Shown: one piece after another, positions 10,954-21,142 of the stretch
How positions within the stretch are numbered: the first letter of the stretch is position 1
Layout: every line of letters starts with the position of its first letter
Source of the DNA: Lysobacter luteus
Lineage (GTDB): Bacteria; Pseudomonadota; Gammaproteobacteria; Xanthomonadales; Xanthomonadaceae
Length of the DNA stretch: 64,000 nt
Reading direction: 5' to 3'
NCBI RefSeq assembly: GCF_907164845.1
Contig: NZ_OU015430.1
Coordinates: 1,664,001-1,728,000, forward strand
Program-made: the position numbers and the translations under genes
The notes under the pieces: generated by a model
Told to the model about the DNA's origin: nothing
The model's input: the letters and a program-made list of their open reading frames with translations, nothing else
The model's database searches: none

Positions 10954-11606
10954 GGCTTCACCTCCACGTCGGACGCGGATCCATCGAGCGAACGCGGCGG
11001 CTGCGGCGGCGGCGGGCGGACGGCATCCACCTTGACCATGCGCAGGCGGTCACCGGCGCGCACCCGCGCCTGGTCACCCGGGTTCTGGTGCTTGGCGCCC
11101 TCGCGACGGCGCAGGGTCAGCATCACAGCGGCGATGACGGCGACGGTCAGGATCACCGCGGCGGTCTCGAACGGCAGCAGGAAGCGGGTGAACAGCGCCT
11201 CGGCCAGCCACTTTGTGTTGGAGATGCCTGCCGTCGGGTCGTCGGCCAGCGGCGTGCCCAACTGGACCTTGACCCCGATCAGCACCAGCATCTCGACGAG
11301 CATCACCACCGCGACCAGCAGGCCGACCGGCAGGTAGCGCACGAAGCCCTCGCGCAACGGCGCGACGTCGATGTCGAGCATCATCACGACGAACAGCAAC
11401 AGCACCATCACCGCGCCGACGTACACCAGCACGAGCGCCACGCCGAGGAACTCGGCCCCGGCGATCAGCCACACGCAGGCGACGGAGAAGAAGGTCAGCA
11501 CCAGCGACAGCGCGGCGTGGACCGGGTTGCGGACGCTGATCACGCCAATGGCCGCGGCAACCGCCGTCAGGGCGAACAGGAGGAATGCGATGAAAGCGAG
11601 GTCCAT
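10950..11606 (-). CDS. nuoJ: NADH-quinone oxidoreductase subunit J
   Basis: I use ATG 11606 ([21 protein letters not shown]), 218 residues; a GTG at 11615 directly after the nuoI stop is an alternative, and neither has a strong Shine-Dalgarno sequence. NuoJ is a membrane subunit next to the quinone site, with five helices (about 1-170) including the conserved [16 protein letters not shown] segment. The C-terminal 45 residues are polar and Arg/Pro-rich ([19 protein letters not shown] and onward), an extension seen in longer NuoJ forms. Confidence 0.95.
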   Translation of the reverse strand: MDLAFIAFLLFALTAVAAAIGVISVRNPVHAALSLVLTFFSVACVWLIAGAEFLGVALVLVYVGAVMVLLLFVVMMLDIDVAPLREGFVRYLPVGLLVAVVMLVEMLVLIGVKVQLGTPLADDPTAGISNTKWLAEALFTRFLLPFETAAVILTVAVIAAVMLTLRRREGAKHQNPGDQARVRAGDRLRMVKVDAVRPPPPQPPRSLDGSASDVEVKP

Positions 11607-11615
11607 GGCGGGCAC

Positions 11616-12119
11616 TCAGCGGAAGGGCGCGTCGGCGGCGCGGCGTTCGGAGATCTCGGCCTCGAGCCGGTCCCCGATCGCCAGCAACTGCGGCTTGGTG
11701 ACGATGTTCTGTCCGCGCTGGTCGAAGTGGTATTCGTGGATGTGCGTCTCGACGATCGAATCCACCGGGCACGACTCCTCGCAGAAGCCGCAGAAGATGC
11801 ACTTGAACAGGTCGATGTCGTAACGCGTGGTGCGGCGGCTGCCGTCCTCGCGCTTCTCCGAGTCGATGGTGATCGCCAGGGCCGGGCACACCGCCTCGCA
11901 CAGCTTGCAGGCGATGCAGCGCTCCTCGCCGTTGGGATAGCGGCGCAGCGCATGGATGCCGCGGAAGCGCGGCGACTGCGGCGTCTTCTCCATCGGGTAC
12001 ATCAGCGTGTACTTGGGCTTGAACAGGTACTTGAGGGTCAAACCCATGCCCTGCAGCAGCTCGATGAGCAGCAGGCTCTTGAAGTACGAAACGATTCGGT
12101 TTGGCGCGCGGTTGCTCAT
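11616..12119 (-). CDS. nuoI: NADH-quinone oxidoreductase subunit I (2x[4Fe-4S])
   Basis: This 167-residue ferredoxin-like subunit carries clusters N6a and N6b, passing electrons towards NuoB. The two cluster motifs are [12 protein letters not shown] and [12 protein letters not shown], each completing the other's ligand set. The N-terminal amphipathic segment ([21 protein letters not shown]) packs on the membrane arm. The start is 7 bases after the nuoH stop; the nuoJ start follows its stop almost directly. Confidence 0.98.
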   Translation of the reverse strand: MSNRAPNRIVSYFKSLLLIELLQGMGLTLKYLFKPKYTLMYPMEKTPQSPRFRGIHALRRYPNGEERCIACKLCEAVCPALAITIDSEKREDGSRRTTRYDIDLFKCIFCGFCEESCPVDSIVETHIHEYHFDQRGQNIVTKPQLLAIGDRLEAEISERRAADAPFR

Positions 12120-12126
12120 CTCAGTC

Positions 12127-13188
12127 TCATTGTCCCGGCAGGAACACGCCGTAGTACGCCATCAACGCGGCGACGACGATCCAGGCGATCGACAGCGGGA
12201 TGAACACCTTCCAGCCCAGCCGCATGATCTGGTCGTAGCGATAACGCGGGAACGTCGCACGGAACCAGACGTACGCGCTCGCGAAGAACACCACCTTGGC
12301 GAACAGCCACCACCAGCCGTCGACCGACAGCAGCGGGATGCCCCAGCCCTGGAACGGGCTGAGCCAGCCGCCCAGGAAGAAGATCGCGACCAGGAAGCTG
12401 ATCAGGATCATGTTGGCGTATTCGGCCAGGAAGAACAGCGCGAACGATGCGCCCGAGTACTCGACCATGTGGCCGGCGACGATCTCCGACTCGCCCTCGA
12501 CCACGTCGAACGGCGCGCGGTTGGTCTCGGCGACGCCGGACACGAAGTACACGACGAACAGCGGCAGCAGCGGCAGCCAGAACCACTCGAACAGGCCGCC
12601 ATTGCCGGCCTGGGCCATCACGATCTCGCTCAGGTTGAGGCTGCCGGCCGCGACCATCACGCCGACCAGGGCGAAGCCCATCGCGATTTCGTACGACACC
12701 ATCTGCGCGGCGGCACGCATCGCACCGAGGAAGGCGTACTTCGAGTTGGATGCCCAGCCGGCCAGGATGATCCCGTACACGCCCAGCGAGGTCATCGCCA
12801 AGAGGTACAGCAACCCGGCATTGGCATTCGACAGCACCAGCTGGGCGTCGAACGGCACCACCGCCCACGCCGCGAACGAGGGCACCAGCACGATCAGCGG
12901 CGCAAGCCGGTACAGGAACGGCGATGCGCTCGAGGGCTGGATGACTTCCTTGAACAGCAGTTTGAAGACATCCGCGAAGGTCTGCAGGATGCCCATGCCG
13001 ACGTACATCGGCCCGTGGCGGGAGTGCATCCAGCCGATCAGCTTGCGCTCCCACAGCACGTAGAACGCGACGGCGATGATCACCGGCATCACGATGAGCA
13101 GGATCTTCAGCACGATCCAGGCGCCCTCGCCCAGCATGCCGAAGGACAGGAAACCGTCGTGGATCGCGTCGATCATGCCCGACACCAT
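12127..13188 (-). CDS. nuoH: NADH-quinone oxidoreductase subunit H
   Basis: ATG 13188 ([20 protein letters not shown]) gives 353 residues, with GAGGG at the right distance upstream; upstream residues in the open frame come from nuoG sequence read in another frame. NuoH is the eight-helix subunit that forms the quinone chamber between the peripheral and membrane arms. It shows the family blocks [19 protein letters not shown] and [20 protein letters not shown]. The nuoG stop lies 2 bases before the start codon. Confidence 0.97.
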   Translation of the reverse strand: MVSGMIDAIHDGFLSFGMLGEGAWIVLKILLIVMPVIIAVAFYVLWERKLIGWMHSRHGPMYVGMGILQTFADVFKLLFKEVIQPSSASPFLYRLAPLIVLVPSFAAWAVVPFDAQLVLSNANAGLLYLLAMTSLGVYGIILAGWASNSKYAFLGAMRAAAQMVSYEIAMGFALVGVMVAAGSLNLSEIVMAQAGNGGLFEWFWLPLLPLFVVYFVSGVAETNRAPFDVVEGESEIVAGHMVEYSGASFALFFLAEYANMILISFLVAIFFLGGWLSPFQGWGIPLLSVDGWWWLFAKVVFFASAYVWFRATFPRYRYDQIMRLGWKVFIPLSIAWIVVAALMAYYGVFLPGQ

Positions 13189-13190
13189 GC

Positions 13191-15422
13191 TCAAGCCCTC
13201 CCCGCCTGCACGCGTCCGGCGGCAAGCGGCGCGGTTGCGCCATGGCCGCTCTCGACCCACACCGTCCCGCGCGCGACCTTGTCGCTCGCCGAGACCGGCA
13301 GCGTCGCCGTTCCCTGCGCGGTGGTGAACTTCCCGGTGGCGCCGTCGGCAAGCCCCAGCCCGTCGAGATCGGCGGGATTGACCATCGCGCGCGGCGCCTG
13401 GTTCAGCGGATGCGCCTGCAGCGCTGCCGCCCGACGGACGACCGCGTCGCTGCGGTAGATGCCCATGCTAGAGGCCAGTTCGATGCCCTCGCCCGCCGGT
13501 TGCACTGCGCGGCCGGCGGCGACGGTGACATCGCGCTTGGCAACGCTGGCACGGAGGCCGACCAGGTCGGTGAACTCGAAGCCGTCGGCCTGGAGCAGGC
13601 CGCCGAGTGCACGCAGCACGCGCCAGCCGGCGCGCGCCTCGCCCGGGAGCTTGCCACCCGCCACCACGACCTGCTCGCGCCCGTCGAGGTTGGTCAGGGT
13701 CGCATCCACCTCCGGCAGCAGGCCGATCGGCAGGATCACGTCGGCCACGGCGCGGGTGGACTGGCAGGCGAACGCGCTGAACGCGACGACCTGGGCACCG
13801 CCCAACGCCTTCATTGCGCCGCCGGTATCCGCGAAGTCCAGGCCCGGCTCGATGCCGTAGATCACGTAAGCGGTGCGCGGCTCGGCAAGCATCCCACCGG
13901 CGTCGAGACCGGTTGGCAGCACGCCGTGGTCCGCCAGGCCAACCGCGTTCGCACCCTGCGGAATGCGGCACAGTGCCGCCCCCGTGGCCCGCGCGAAGTC
14001 GGCCGCCGCCGCGCGGATGGTGGCGGCATGCACACCGTTTTCGGCCAGTGCGCCGACGATGACCACCGCCCGCGTCGCAGCCGTCGCGGCCTCACGCAGC
14101 GCGGCATCGTCCAGCGCACCGGCGATCGCGGACGGCGCCACGATCTGCTTGCCGGCGAGGTCGAAGGTCTGGTCGAAATCGACCGGATTGACCACGTGCA
14201 CCTTGGCGCCGTTCATCCACGCCTTGCGCACGCGGGCATTCACCAGCGGCAGCTCGTGGCGCAGGTTGCCGCCGACGAGCACGACCAGGTCGGCCTTCTC
14301 GATTTCGGCGACCGGCATCGCGAAGTTTTCGGCGATGGCGGCGTCGGACAGGTCGTGCTGCGAAATGCGGTGGTCGATGTTGCCCGTGCCCAGCGCGTCG
14401 GCGAGGCGGGCAAGCAATACGCCCTCCTCGTTAGAGGTCGCCGGATGGACCAGCATCCCGAGCCGGTCGGCGCCGTTCTCGCGGAGGATCTTCGCCGCGC
14501 GCGCGAGCGCTTCATCCCAAGATGCCTCACGCCACTCGCCGCCATCCTTGACCATCGGCGCGGTGGCACGGTCGTCGGCGTACAGGCCCTGGTGGGAGTA
14601 ACGGTCGCGGTCCGACAGCCAGCACTCGTTGACCGCGTCGTTGTCGCGTGGAACCGTGCGCAGGACCTGGCCCCGGCGCACGTGCAGGAACAGGTTGCTG
14701 CCCAGCGCATCGTGGTAGCCCAGCGACTCGCGGGCCAGCAGCTCCCACGCGCGCGCCTTGAACTGGAACGGCTTGTTGGTGAGTGCACCGACCGGGCACA
14801 CGTCGATGACGTTGCCCGACAGCTCGGTGGTCAGCGGCTTGCCGTCATACGTGCCGATCTGCAGGTTCTCGCCGCGGTACATGCCACCGAGCTCGTAAGT
14901 GCCGGCGACTTCGGCCGTGAAACGCACGCACCGGGTGCAGTGGATGCAGCGGGTCATTTCGGTCGCCACCAGCGGACCGATGTCCTCGTCCGGCACCGAA
15001 CGCTTGCGCTCGACGAAGCGGCTGACCGACCGGCCGTAACCCAGCGACAGGTCCTGCAGCTCGCACTCGCCGCCCTGGTCGCAGACCGGGCAGTCGAGCG
15101 GATGGTTGATCAGCAGGAACTCCATCACGTTGCGCTGCGAACCCAGCGCCTTGTCGCTGCGCGTGGAGATCTTCATGCCGTCCATGACCGGCGTGGCGCA
15201 AGCCGGCGCCGGCTTTGGCATCTTCTCGACCTCGACCAGGCACATGCGGCAGTTGGCCGCGATGCTCAGCTTGTCGTGGTAGCAGAACCGCGGGATCGGG
15301 ATACCGGCCTTGTCGGCGGCCTGGATGACCATCGAGCCCTTGGGCGCGTACATCTCGACGCCATCGATGTGGATGGTGACGTGGTCGGCAGGCACGTTGG
15401 GGTTTTCCGGCTGCGCGCTCAT
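13191..15422 (-). CDS. nuoG: NADH-quinone oxidoreductase subunit G
   Basis: This 743-residue subunit of the peripheral arm extends the iron-sulfur chain. The N-terminal 220 residues hold the ligands: [16 protein letters not shown] with a later Cys in PAPACATP for the [2Fe-2S] cluster, [14 protein letters not shown] for N5, and [10 protein letters not shown] with a final C in [11 protein letters not shown] for N4. The remainder is a molybdopterin-oxidoreductase-like domain, shorter than in E. coli (908), without obvious cofactor ligands. ATG 15422 overlaps the nuoF stop (ATGA). Confidence 0.97.
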   Translation of the reverse strand: MSAQPENPNVPADHVTIHIDGVEMYAPKGSMVIQAADKAGIPIPRFCYHDKLSIAANCRMCLVEVEKMPKPAPACATPVMDGMKISTRSDKALGSQRNVMEFLLINHPLDCPVCDQGGECELQDLSLGYGRSVSRFVERKRSVPDEDIGPLVATEMTRCIHCTRCVRFTAEVAGTYELGGMYRGENLQIGTYDGKPLTTELSGNVIDVCPVGALTNKPFQFKARAWELLARESLGYHDALGSNLFLHVRRGQVLRTVPRDNDAVNECWLSDRDRYSHQGLYADDRATAPMVKDGGEWREASWDEALARAAKILRENGADRLGMLVHPATSNEEGVLLARLADALGTGNIDHRISQHDLSDAAIAENFAMPVAEIEKADLVVLVGGNLRHELPLVNARVRKAWMNGAKVHVVNPVDFDQTFDLAGKQIVAPSAIAGALDDAALREAATAATRAVVIVGALAENGVHAATIRAAAADFARATGAALCRIPQGANAVGLADHGVLPTGLDAGGMLAEPRTAYVIYGIEPGLDFADTGGAMKALGGAQVVAFSAFACQSTRAVADVILPIGLLPEVDATLTNLDGREQVVVAGGKLPGEARAGWRVLRALGGLLQADGFEFTDLVGLRASVAKRDVTVAAGRAVQPAGEGIELASSMGIYRSDAVVRRAAALQAHPLNQAPRAMVNPADLDGLGLADGATGKFTTAQGTATLPVSASDKVARGTVWVESGHGATAPLAAGRVQAGRA

Positions 15423-16771
15423 GCGGCCTTCTCCACGATGCCGGCGGCCTGGTCATCGACAAGGAACCGCTTGTTCACGATCGCGTACTCGAACTCGGGG
15501 CGGAAATGGCGCAGGAAGCCCTGCATCGGCCAGGCGGCGGCTTCGCCGAACGCACAGATGGTGTGGCCCTCGATCTGGCCGGCCGCGGTGCGCAGCATCT
15601 CCAGGTCGTCCAGGGTTGCTTCCATGTTGGCGATGCGGCTCACCATGCGGTACATCCAGCCGGTGCCTTCGCGGCACGGGGTGCACTGCCCGCAGCTTTC
15701 CTTGAAGTAGAACCGCGCAATGCGCTGGCAGGCGCGGACCATGCAGGTAGTGTCGTCCATCACGATGACCGCGCCCGAGCCGAGGCCGGAGCCGGCCTTC
15801 TGCAGCGCGTCATAGTCCATCGTAAGACCCATCATGGTCTCGCCCGGCAGCACCGGCATCGACGAGCCACCGGGAATCACGCCCTTGATCCGGCGGCCTT
15901 CGCGCATACCGCCGGCCATCTCCAGCAGGTCGGCGAACGGCGTGCCCAGGCGTATCTCGTAGTTGCCGGGGCGGGCGACGTGGCCCGACACGGAAAACAC
16001 CTTCGCGCCACCGTTGTTGGGCTTGCCCAGGTTGAGGAACCACTCGGCGCCGTTGCGGATGATCGCCGGCACGGACGCGTAGGTCTCGGTGTTGTTGATC
16101 GTGGTCGGCTTGCCGTACAGGCCGAAATTGGCCGGGAACGGCGGCTTGAAACGCGGCTGGCCCTTCTTGCCCTCCAGCGACTCCATCAGCGCGGTTTCCT
16201 CGCCACAGATGTAGGCCCCGGCACCCAGCGCGTTGTGGATGTCGATGTCCACGCCGCTGCCGAGGATGTCCTTGCCCAGCCAGCCGTTGGCGTAGGCCTC
16301 GCGGGTCGCCTCTTCCAGGTGCTCGAACGGCTCGTGGTGGAACTCGCCGCGCAGGTAGTTGTAGGCCACCTTCGTATTGGTGGCATAGCACGCGATCGCC
16401 AGGCCCTCGAGGACGGCGTGCGGGTTGTAGCGCAGGATGTCGCGGTCCTTGGCGGTGCCCGGCTCGGACTCGTCCGAGTTGCACAGGATGTACTTCTCGC
16501 CGTCGTGCTTGGGCATGAAGCTCCACTTCAGGCCGGTCGGGAAGCCCGCACCACCACGCCCGCGCAGGCCGGACTGCTTGATCATCTCGATGATCGCCGC
16601 GCGGTCCATCTTCTCTTCGATGATCTTCCGCAGCGCGCTGTAGCCGCCGGTCTTGAGGTAGTTGTCATACGACCACGGCTTGTCGAAGTGCAACGTCGTG
16701 TAGACGACGTTGTGCTCCTGCGGCGCCGGGCCGACCGGGCCGTAGCCCTTGCTGTAATCGTGGTGCCCCAT
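15419..16771 (-). CDS. nuoF: NADH-quinone oxidoreductase subunit F (NADH/FMN)
   Basis: This 450-residue subunit holds the NADH and FMN sites and cluster N3, where electrons enter complex I. Seen are the glycine-rich FMN/NADH stretch GLRGRGGAGFPTGLKW, the block YICGEETALMESLEG, and the N3 ligands in SCGQCTPCREGTGW with a later Cys in GHTICAFG. The start is ATG 16771, 3 bases after the nuoE stop, and the stop overlaps the nuoG start. Confidence 0.98.
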   Translation of the reverse strand: MGHHDYSKGYGPVGPAPQEHNVVYTTLHFDKPWSYDNYLKTGGYSALRKIIEEKMDRAAIIEMIKQSGLRGRGGAGFPTGLKWSFMPKHDGEKYILCNSDESEPGTAKDRDILRYNPHAVLEGLAIACYATNTKVAYNYLRGEFHHEPFEHLEEATREAYANGWLGKDILGSGVDIDIHNALGAGAYICGEETALMESLEGKKGQPRFKPPFPANFGLYGKPTTINNTETYASVPAIIRNGAEWFLNLGKPNNGGAKVFSVSGHVARPGNYEIRLGTPFADLLEMAGGMREGRRIKGVIPGGSSMPVLPGETMMGLTMDYDALQKAGSGLGSGAVIVMDDTTCMVRACQRIARFYFKESCGQCTPCREGTGWMYRMVSRIANMEATLDDLEMLRTAAGQIEGHTICAFGEAAAWPMQGFLRHFRPEFEYAIVNKRFLVDDQAAGIVEKAA

Positions 16772-16774
16772 GCC

Positions 16775-17302
16775 CTACTCCAGCCCGTCCAGCAGCTCGT
16801 CCACCTTCGCGGTGTCGAGCTTCTCGTGGTAATGGCCGTTGATGACGACGACCGGCGCGCCGCAGCATGCGGCGACGCACTCTTCCTCGCGCTTGAGGTA
16901 CACGCGTCCGTCGGCAGTGGACTCGCCGAGCCGGCAGCCGAGCTTCTTCTCGGCGTGCGCGACCAGGGCCTCGCCACCGTTGAGCCAGCAGCTGATGTTG
17001 GTGCAGAACGCAACGTTGTTGCGGCCGACCTGCTCGGTCTCGAACATCGAGTAGAAGCTGGCGACCTCGTACGCCCACACCGGCGGGATCGACAGGTACT
17101 TGGCGACCGCGGCGATGATCTCGTCGCTCAGCCAGCCGCCGTTCTGCTCCTGCGCGGCGTGCAGCCCCTGCAGCACCGCCGAACGCTTGCGGTCCGGCGG
17201 GAACTTGGTCAGCCAGTGGTCGATGTGCGCGCGGGTCTTGTCCGACAGCGCCACCATCGGGTCGACGTGCTGGCAAGCCTCGAAATTTCCGGTCGCTTTC
17301 AT
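16775..17302 (-). CDS. nuoE: NADH-quinone oxidoreductase subunit E (thioredoxin-like [2Fe-2S])
   Basis: This 175-residue subunit pairs with NuoF and carries the off-path [2Fe-2S] cluster N1a. The four ligands are in CTNISCWLNG and CVAACCGAPVV, embedded in a thioredoxin-like fold after an N-terminal helical domain (LQGLHAAQEQNGGWLSDE). Spacing to nuoD upstream is 43 bases and to nuoF downstream 3 bases. Confidence 0.97.
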   Translation of the reverse strand: MKATGNFEACQHVDPMVALSDKTRAHIDHWLTKFPPDRKRSAVLQGLHAAQEQNGGWLSDEIIAAVAKYLSIPPVWAYEVASFYSMFETEQVGRNNVAFCTNISCWLNGGEALVAHAEKKLGCRLGESTADGRVYLKREEECVAACCGAPVVVINGHYHEKLDTAKVDELLDGLE

Positions 17303-17345
17303 TTCTTCAATAGGTCCTCAGCCGATCGCCCGTCGTCCCGCGGGA

Positions 17346-18683
17346 TCAGCGGTCGATCTCGCCGAATACGACGTCATAGGTGCCGATCATCGCCACCACG
17401 TCCGCCAGCATGTGTCCCTTGACCACCGTGTCCATCGACGACAGGTGGGCGAACCCGGGCGCGCGCAGCTTGACCCGGAACGGCTTGTTGGCGCCGTCCG
17501 AGATCAGGTAGCAGCCGAACTCGCCCTTTGGCGCCTCGACCGCGCAGTAGGTCTCGCCGGCCGGGACGCAGTAGCCCTCGGTGAACAGCTTGAAGTGGTG
17601 GATCAACGCTTCCATGTCGTCCTTCATCTCCTCGCGGGAGGGAGGCGCGACCTTGTAGTTGTCGACCATCACCGGGCCGGGGTTGGCCTTCAGCCACTTC
17701 ACGCACTGCTTGATGATGCGGGTCGATTCGCGCATTTCGGCCACGCGCACCAGGTAGCGGTCGTAGCAGTCGCCGTTGGTGCCGACCGGAATGTCGAAGT
17801 CGACCTCGGCGTACTTCGCGTACGGCTGCATCTTGCGCAGGTCCCAGGCGACGCCGGAGCCGCGGATCATCGGGCCGGACATGCCCCACGCCTTGGCGGT
17901 CTCGGGACTGATCACGCCAACGCCAACGGTGCGCTGCTTCCAGATGCGGTTGTCGGTGAGCAGCGTTTCGTACTCGTCGACCCGGTTGGGGAAGTCGTCG
18001 CAGAACGCATCGAGGTAATCGAGCAGCGAACCCTCGCGCCAGGCGTTGAAGCGCTTGAGATCCTTGCCCTTGCGCCACGGCGACTCGCGGTACTTCGACA
18101 TGCGGTCGGGCAGGTCGCGGTAGACGCCGCCGGGACGATAGTAGGTCGCGTGCATACGCGCGCCAGAGACCGCCTCGTAGCAGTCCATCAGTTCCTCGCG
18201 CTCGCGGAAGGCGTACAGGAACACCGCCATCGCGCCGAGGTCGAGGCCGTTGGAGCCCACCCACATCAGGTGGTTCAGGATCCGGGTGATCTCGTCGAAC
18301 ATCGTGCGGATGTACTGCGCACGCTCGGGCGCCTCGATCCCCATCAGGGTCTCGATCGCGCGCACGTAGGCGTGCTCGTTGCACATCATCGACACGTAGT
18401 CGAGCCGGTCCATATAACCGATCGACTGGTTGAATGGCTTGGACTCGGCCAGCTTCTCGGTGCCCCGGTGGAGCAGCCCGATGTGCGGATCGGCACGCTG
18501 CACGACCTCGCCGTCCATCTCCAGGATCAGTCGCAGCACGCCGTGCGCGGCCGGGTGTTGCGGGCCGAAGTTCAGGCTGTAGTTGCGGATCTCGGCGCTA
18601 CGCAGGCCGGAGGTGTTCACCAGCGGCATCTCGCTGGCCGGCGGCGGCACCTGCGCCGCGGCGCCATTCACTGGCGTGCTCAT
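17346..18683 (-). CDS. nuoD: NADH-quinone oxidoreductase subunit D
   Basis: This 445-residue subunit is the 49-kDa homologue, related to the large subunit of [NiFe] hydrogenases, and lines the quinone pocket. It begins after a short Pro/Ala-rich leader and has [18 protein letters not shown] (with the quinone-binding His region), [14 protein letters not shown] and the C-terminal FGEIDR end. NuoC and NuoD are separate genes here, not fused as in E. coli; ATG 18683 overlaps the nuoC stop (ATGA). Confidence 0.98.
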   Translation of the reverse strand: MSTPVNGAAAQVPPPASEMPLVNTSGLRSAEIRNYSLNFGPQHPAAHGVLRLILEMDGEVVQRADPHIGLLHRGTEKLAESKPFNQSIGYMDRLDYVSMMCNEHAYVRAIETLMGIEAPERAQYIRTMFDEITRILNHLMWVGSNGLDLGAMAVFLYAFREREELMDCYEAVSGARMHATYYRPGGVYRDLPDRMSKYRESPWRKGKDLKRFNAWREGSLLDYLDAFCDDFPNRVDEYETLLTDNRIWKQRTVGVGVISPETAKAWGMSGPMIRGSGVAWDLRKMQPYAKYAEVDFDIPVGTNGDCYDRYLVRVAEMRESTRIIKQCVKWLKANPGPVMVDNYKVAPPSREEMKDDMEALIHHFKLFTEGYCVPAGETYCAVEAPKGEFGCYLISDGANKPFRVKLRAPGFAHLSSMDTVVKGHMLADVVAMIGTYDVVFGEIDR

Positions 18684-19417
18684 GGCTTCACCTCGCGTCG
18701 CTGTGCGGACTCCCGCGCGGAGGTTTCGTAGCGCGCGTCGTCACGGATCACGCGCGGCACGAGCACGCGCGGCTCGATCGAAACCGGCTCGTAGATCACG
18801 CGCTGCTTCTCGGCGTCGTAACGCACCTCGACATTGCCGATCAGCGGGAAATCCTTGCGGAACGGGTGGCCGACGAAACCGTAGTCGGTGAGGATGCGAC
18901 GCAGGTCCGGATGGCCCTCGAACACGATGCCGTAGAGGTCGAACGCCTCGCGCTCGAACCAGTCGGCACCCGGCCAGATCGATGTGAGCGAGGACACCAC
19001 CGGCAGGTCGTCGTCGGCAGCGAACGTGCGAAGACGCACGCGCAGGTTGTGCTCGACCGACAGCAGGTGTGCGACGGCGGCAAAGCGGCGCTCGGGTACC
19101 GCGGCGGCGCCATTGGGCGACTCGCCCCAGACGAAACGCCCGGGCCCCTTGCCCTCGACGCCACGCGAGAAACCTTCGGATGACACGTCGGTATCCCACT
19201 CGTCGGCGCCGTAACCGAGGTAGTCGACGCCACTGACATCGACCAGGGTGTCGAAGCCCGATTCGTCGCGCAGCGCAGTGGCCGTGGCGAACCAGTCGGC
19301 GGGTTCGACGTCCAGGGTGACCTCACCCCGAGGCTGGACGACGCTGACCACGCCGTCCGGGAAACGCGCGCGCAGGCGGTCCGCAAACTCCGTCGGATTC
19401 ATGGCTTCGCTGCTCAT
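18680..19417 (-). CDS. nuoC: NADH-quinone oxidoreductase subunit C
   Basis: I use ATG 19417 ([16 protein letters not shown]), 245 residues, because it overlaps the nuoB stop as ATGA; a second ATG at 19402 is possible. NuoC is the 30-kDa scaffold subunit of the peripheral arm. The core block is [20 protein letters not shown] followed by [17 protein letters not shown]. An insert around [20 protein letters not shown] is somewhat unusual in length. Stop and start overlaps on both sides indicate translational coupling. Confidence 0.96.
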   Translation of the reverse strand: MSSEAMNPTEFADRLRARFPDGVVSVVQPRGEVTLDVEPADWFATATALRDESGFDTLVDVSGVDYLGYGADEWDTDVSSEGFSRGVEGKGPGRFVWGESPNGAAAVPERRFAAVAHLLSVEHNLRVRLRTFAADDDLPVVSSLTSIWPGADWFEREAFDLYGIVFEGHPDLRRILTDYGFVGHPFRKDFPLIGNVEVRYDAEKQRVIYEPVSIEPRVLVPRVIRDDARYETSARESAQRREVKP

Positions 19418-20007
19418 CCGCGCATGCCCTGCCGGTTCTCGCCGAAGTTGGTGCCGCGGCGGATCTTCTTCTGCAGCTGCAGGATGCCGTACACCAGCGC
19501 TTCGGCCGTCGGCGGGCACCCGGGCACGTACACGTCCACCGGCACGATCCGATCAACGCCACGCACCACGGAATACGAATAGTGGTAATAGCCGCCGCCA
19601 TTGGCGCAGCTGCCCATCGAGATCACCCACTTCGGATCGGGCATCTGGTCGTAGACCTTGCGCAGCGCCGGGGCCATCTTGTTGACGAGGGTACCGGCGA
19701 CGATCATCACATCGGACTGGCGCGGCGACGGGCGGAAGACCACGCCGTAGCGATCCAGGTCCAGGCGCGAAGCGCCCGCGTGCATCATCTCGACCGCACA
19801 GCACGCCAGGCCGAACGTCATCGGCCACATCGAGCCGGTCCGCGCCCAGTTCCACAGGGTGTCCAGGTTGGTGGTGACGAAGCCCTGCTGCAGCAGCGGG
19901 TTGTCGCCATCGGGACGCAGGATGTCGTCGAGCCGCCCTTCCGGGACCGGGTTGTGCATCAGGCCCGAGACGCGATCGCCCAGAGTCCGGGTCTCGCTCA
20001 CTCCCAT
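19414..20007 (-). CDS. nuoB: NADH-quinone oxidoreductase subunit B ([4Fe-4S] N2)
   Basis: ATG 20007 ([20 protein letters not shown]) gives 197 residues with AGGGAG seven bases upstream. NuoB carries cluster N2, the last cluster before the quinone. Ligands are the tandem cysteines in [10 protein letters not shown], the Cys in [17 protein letters not shown] and the Cys in [11 protein letters not shown]. The gene overlaps the end of nuoA by 10 bases. The length exceeds the roughly 160-180 residues of many NuoB proteins because of an N-terminal segment of about 45 residues. Confidence 0.96.
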   Translation of the reverse strand: MGVSETRTLGDRVSGLMHNPVPEGRLDDILRPDGDNPLLQQGFVTTNLDTLWNWARTGSMWPMTFGLACCAVEMMHAGASRLDLDRYGVVFRPSPRQSDVMIVAGTLVNKMAPALRKVYDQMPDPKWVISMGSCANGGGYYHYSYSVVRGVDRIVPVDVYVPGCPPTAEALVYGILQLQKKIRRGTNFGENRQGMRG

Positions 20008-20354
20008 TCCAGCGCTCCCTTCTTCCACACGTAGATGAATCCGAGCAGCAACATGCTCGCGAAGATGCCCATCTCGATCAGGCCGACCATCCCGAGATCA
20101 CGGAACACGGTCGCCCACGGCACGATGAAGATGATTTCCAGGTCGAAGATGATGAACTGGATGGCGATGAGGTAGTAGCGCACGTCGAACTGCATGCGCG
20201 CGCTCTCGAACGCCTCGAACCCGCATTCGTAGGGCGACAGCTTTTCCAGGGAGGGGCGCTTGGGCCCGAGGGTGTTGCCCACCACGAGCAGGGCGACGCC
20301 GATGACGCTGGCGACGATCAGGAACAGCAGGGTCGGCAGGTATTCGGCCAGCAC
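19998..20354 (-). CDS. nuoA: NADH-quinone oxidoreductase subunit A
   Basis: The start is GTG 20354 ([19 protein letters not shown]) with GAGAG upstream; 118 residues, matching the family. NuoA is a three-helix membrane subunit beside the quinone site; the conserved loop is [25 protein letters not shown] and the acidic [12 protein letters not shown] block follows. It is the first gene of the nuo operon. About 100 bases separate it from tRNA-Leu upstream; I see no convincing promoter there, so co-transcription with the tRNA is possible. Confidence 0.96.
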   Translation of the reverse strand: MLAEYLPTLLFLIVASVIGVALLVVGNTLGPKRPSLEKLSPYECGFEAFESARMQFDVRYYLIAIQFIIFDLEIIFIVPWATVFRDLGMVGLIEMGIFASMLLLGFIYVWKKGALEWE

Positions 20355-20455
20355 TTGTGTTCTCTCGGCTACGCCGCGTTGCCGCGGCCTTGGCTCGGCG
20401 GCATCGATCGTGCCGCGGTCGGCAGGGGATGCCGTTCTTTTTGTGAATGCTGGAG

Positions 20456-20540
20456 TGGTGCCCAAGGGGGGACTCGAACCCCCACGACCTAAGCCGCTAC
20501 CACCTCAAGGTAGTGCGTCTACCAATTCCGCCACCTGGGC
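20456..20540 (-). tRNA. tRNA-Leu(GAG)
   Basis: This 85-base class II tRNA starts GCCCAGGTGGCGGAATTGGT and has anticodon stem CTACC/GGTAG around loop TTGAGGT (anticodon GAG, reads CUC and CUU), a long variable arm, TTCGAGT in the T loop and an encoded CCA. It lies between secG and nuoA on the same strand. Confidence 0.95.
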
Positions 20541-20566
20541 ACATGATCCAGCCATCTTCCTGATCG

Positions 20567-20608
20567 GGCAGCCCATCGCTGAGCTGCCGGTTACGGTCAT
20601 CATGACCG
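20567..20608. other. Two small palindromes between secG and tRNA-Leu
   Basis: GGCAGC (20567-20572) pairs with GCTGCC (20583-20588), and CGGTCA (20594-20599) pairs with TGACCG (20603-20608). Neither is followed by a T-run on either strand. They may be processing or stability structures in a secG-tRNA-Leu transcript. A TACAAT hexamer (minus strand, 20643-20648) just upstream is a possible -10 for the tRNA. Confidence 0.3.
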
Positions 20609-20658
20609 GACCCCCGACTTCCTTGCCGGGCGTCTAAAACACATTGTATCGCGTCGCG

Positions 20659-21096
20659 TTACTCGCCAGCAGGATCGGACGGTGCCGATTCCGGCGTTTG
20701 CGATGCGGTATCAGCCGCAGGAGCGGCCGGGACCTCCGCGCTCGCCGCCGGCGCGACCTGCGCGGCCGGTGCGGTCGGAACCGCGGCATCGCCCTGCGGA
20801 GCGGCCGGCGCCACCGGCACCTGCGACATCACGCCGAGATCGGTCCCCTGCCCCCCGACCTGGCTGCGATCGGTCGCGTGCCAGGCCATGAACAGGCTGA
20901 TGGCGAAGAACACGATGGCAAGCCACTTGGTGGCCTTGGTCAGGAAGCTCGATGCGCCACGCGCGCCGAAGACGGTCGCCGAGGCGCCGCCACCGAAACC
21001 CGAGCCAGCCTGCGCACCCGCGCCGCGCTGCATCAGGATCAGCGCGACCATGGCGATCGCGACCAGCACATAGATGACGTTGAGGAACAACAGCAT
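20659..21096 (-). CDS. secG: Protein translocase subunit SecG with Ala/Pro-rich tail
   Basis: ATG 21096 (MLLFLNVIYVLVAIAMVALI) gives 145 residues. SecG is the small two-helix subunit of SecYEG that assists SecA-driven export. Helix 1 (about 1-22), the conserved ILMQRGAGAQAGSGFGGG loop, SSFLTKATKWLAIVFF and helix 2 (about 55-75) are typical. The last 60 residues are almost only Ala, Pro, Val, Gln and Ser and make it longer than E. coli SecG (110). Its place between tpiA and tRNA-Leu is a common gammaproteobacterial order. Confidence 0.93.
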   Translation of the reverse strand: MLLFLNVIYVLVAIAMVALILMQRGAGAQAGSGFGGGASATVFGARGASSFLTKATKWLAIVFFAISLFMAWHATDRSQVGGQGTDLGVMSQVPVAPAAPQGDAAVPTAPAAQVAPAASAEVPAAPAADTASQTPESAPSDPAGE

Positions 21097-21142
21097 CGCG
21101 AAAAACTCTTGGATAGGTCGGTGACGGGAAACCCGTAACCGG

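Noticed and set aside
13242-15710. 822-codon open frame on the plus strand
   Set aside because: Antisense to nuoG and part of nuoF; low-complexity composition and no family resemblance.
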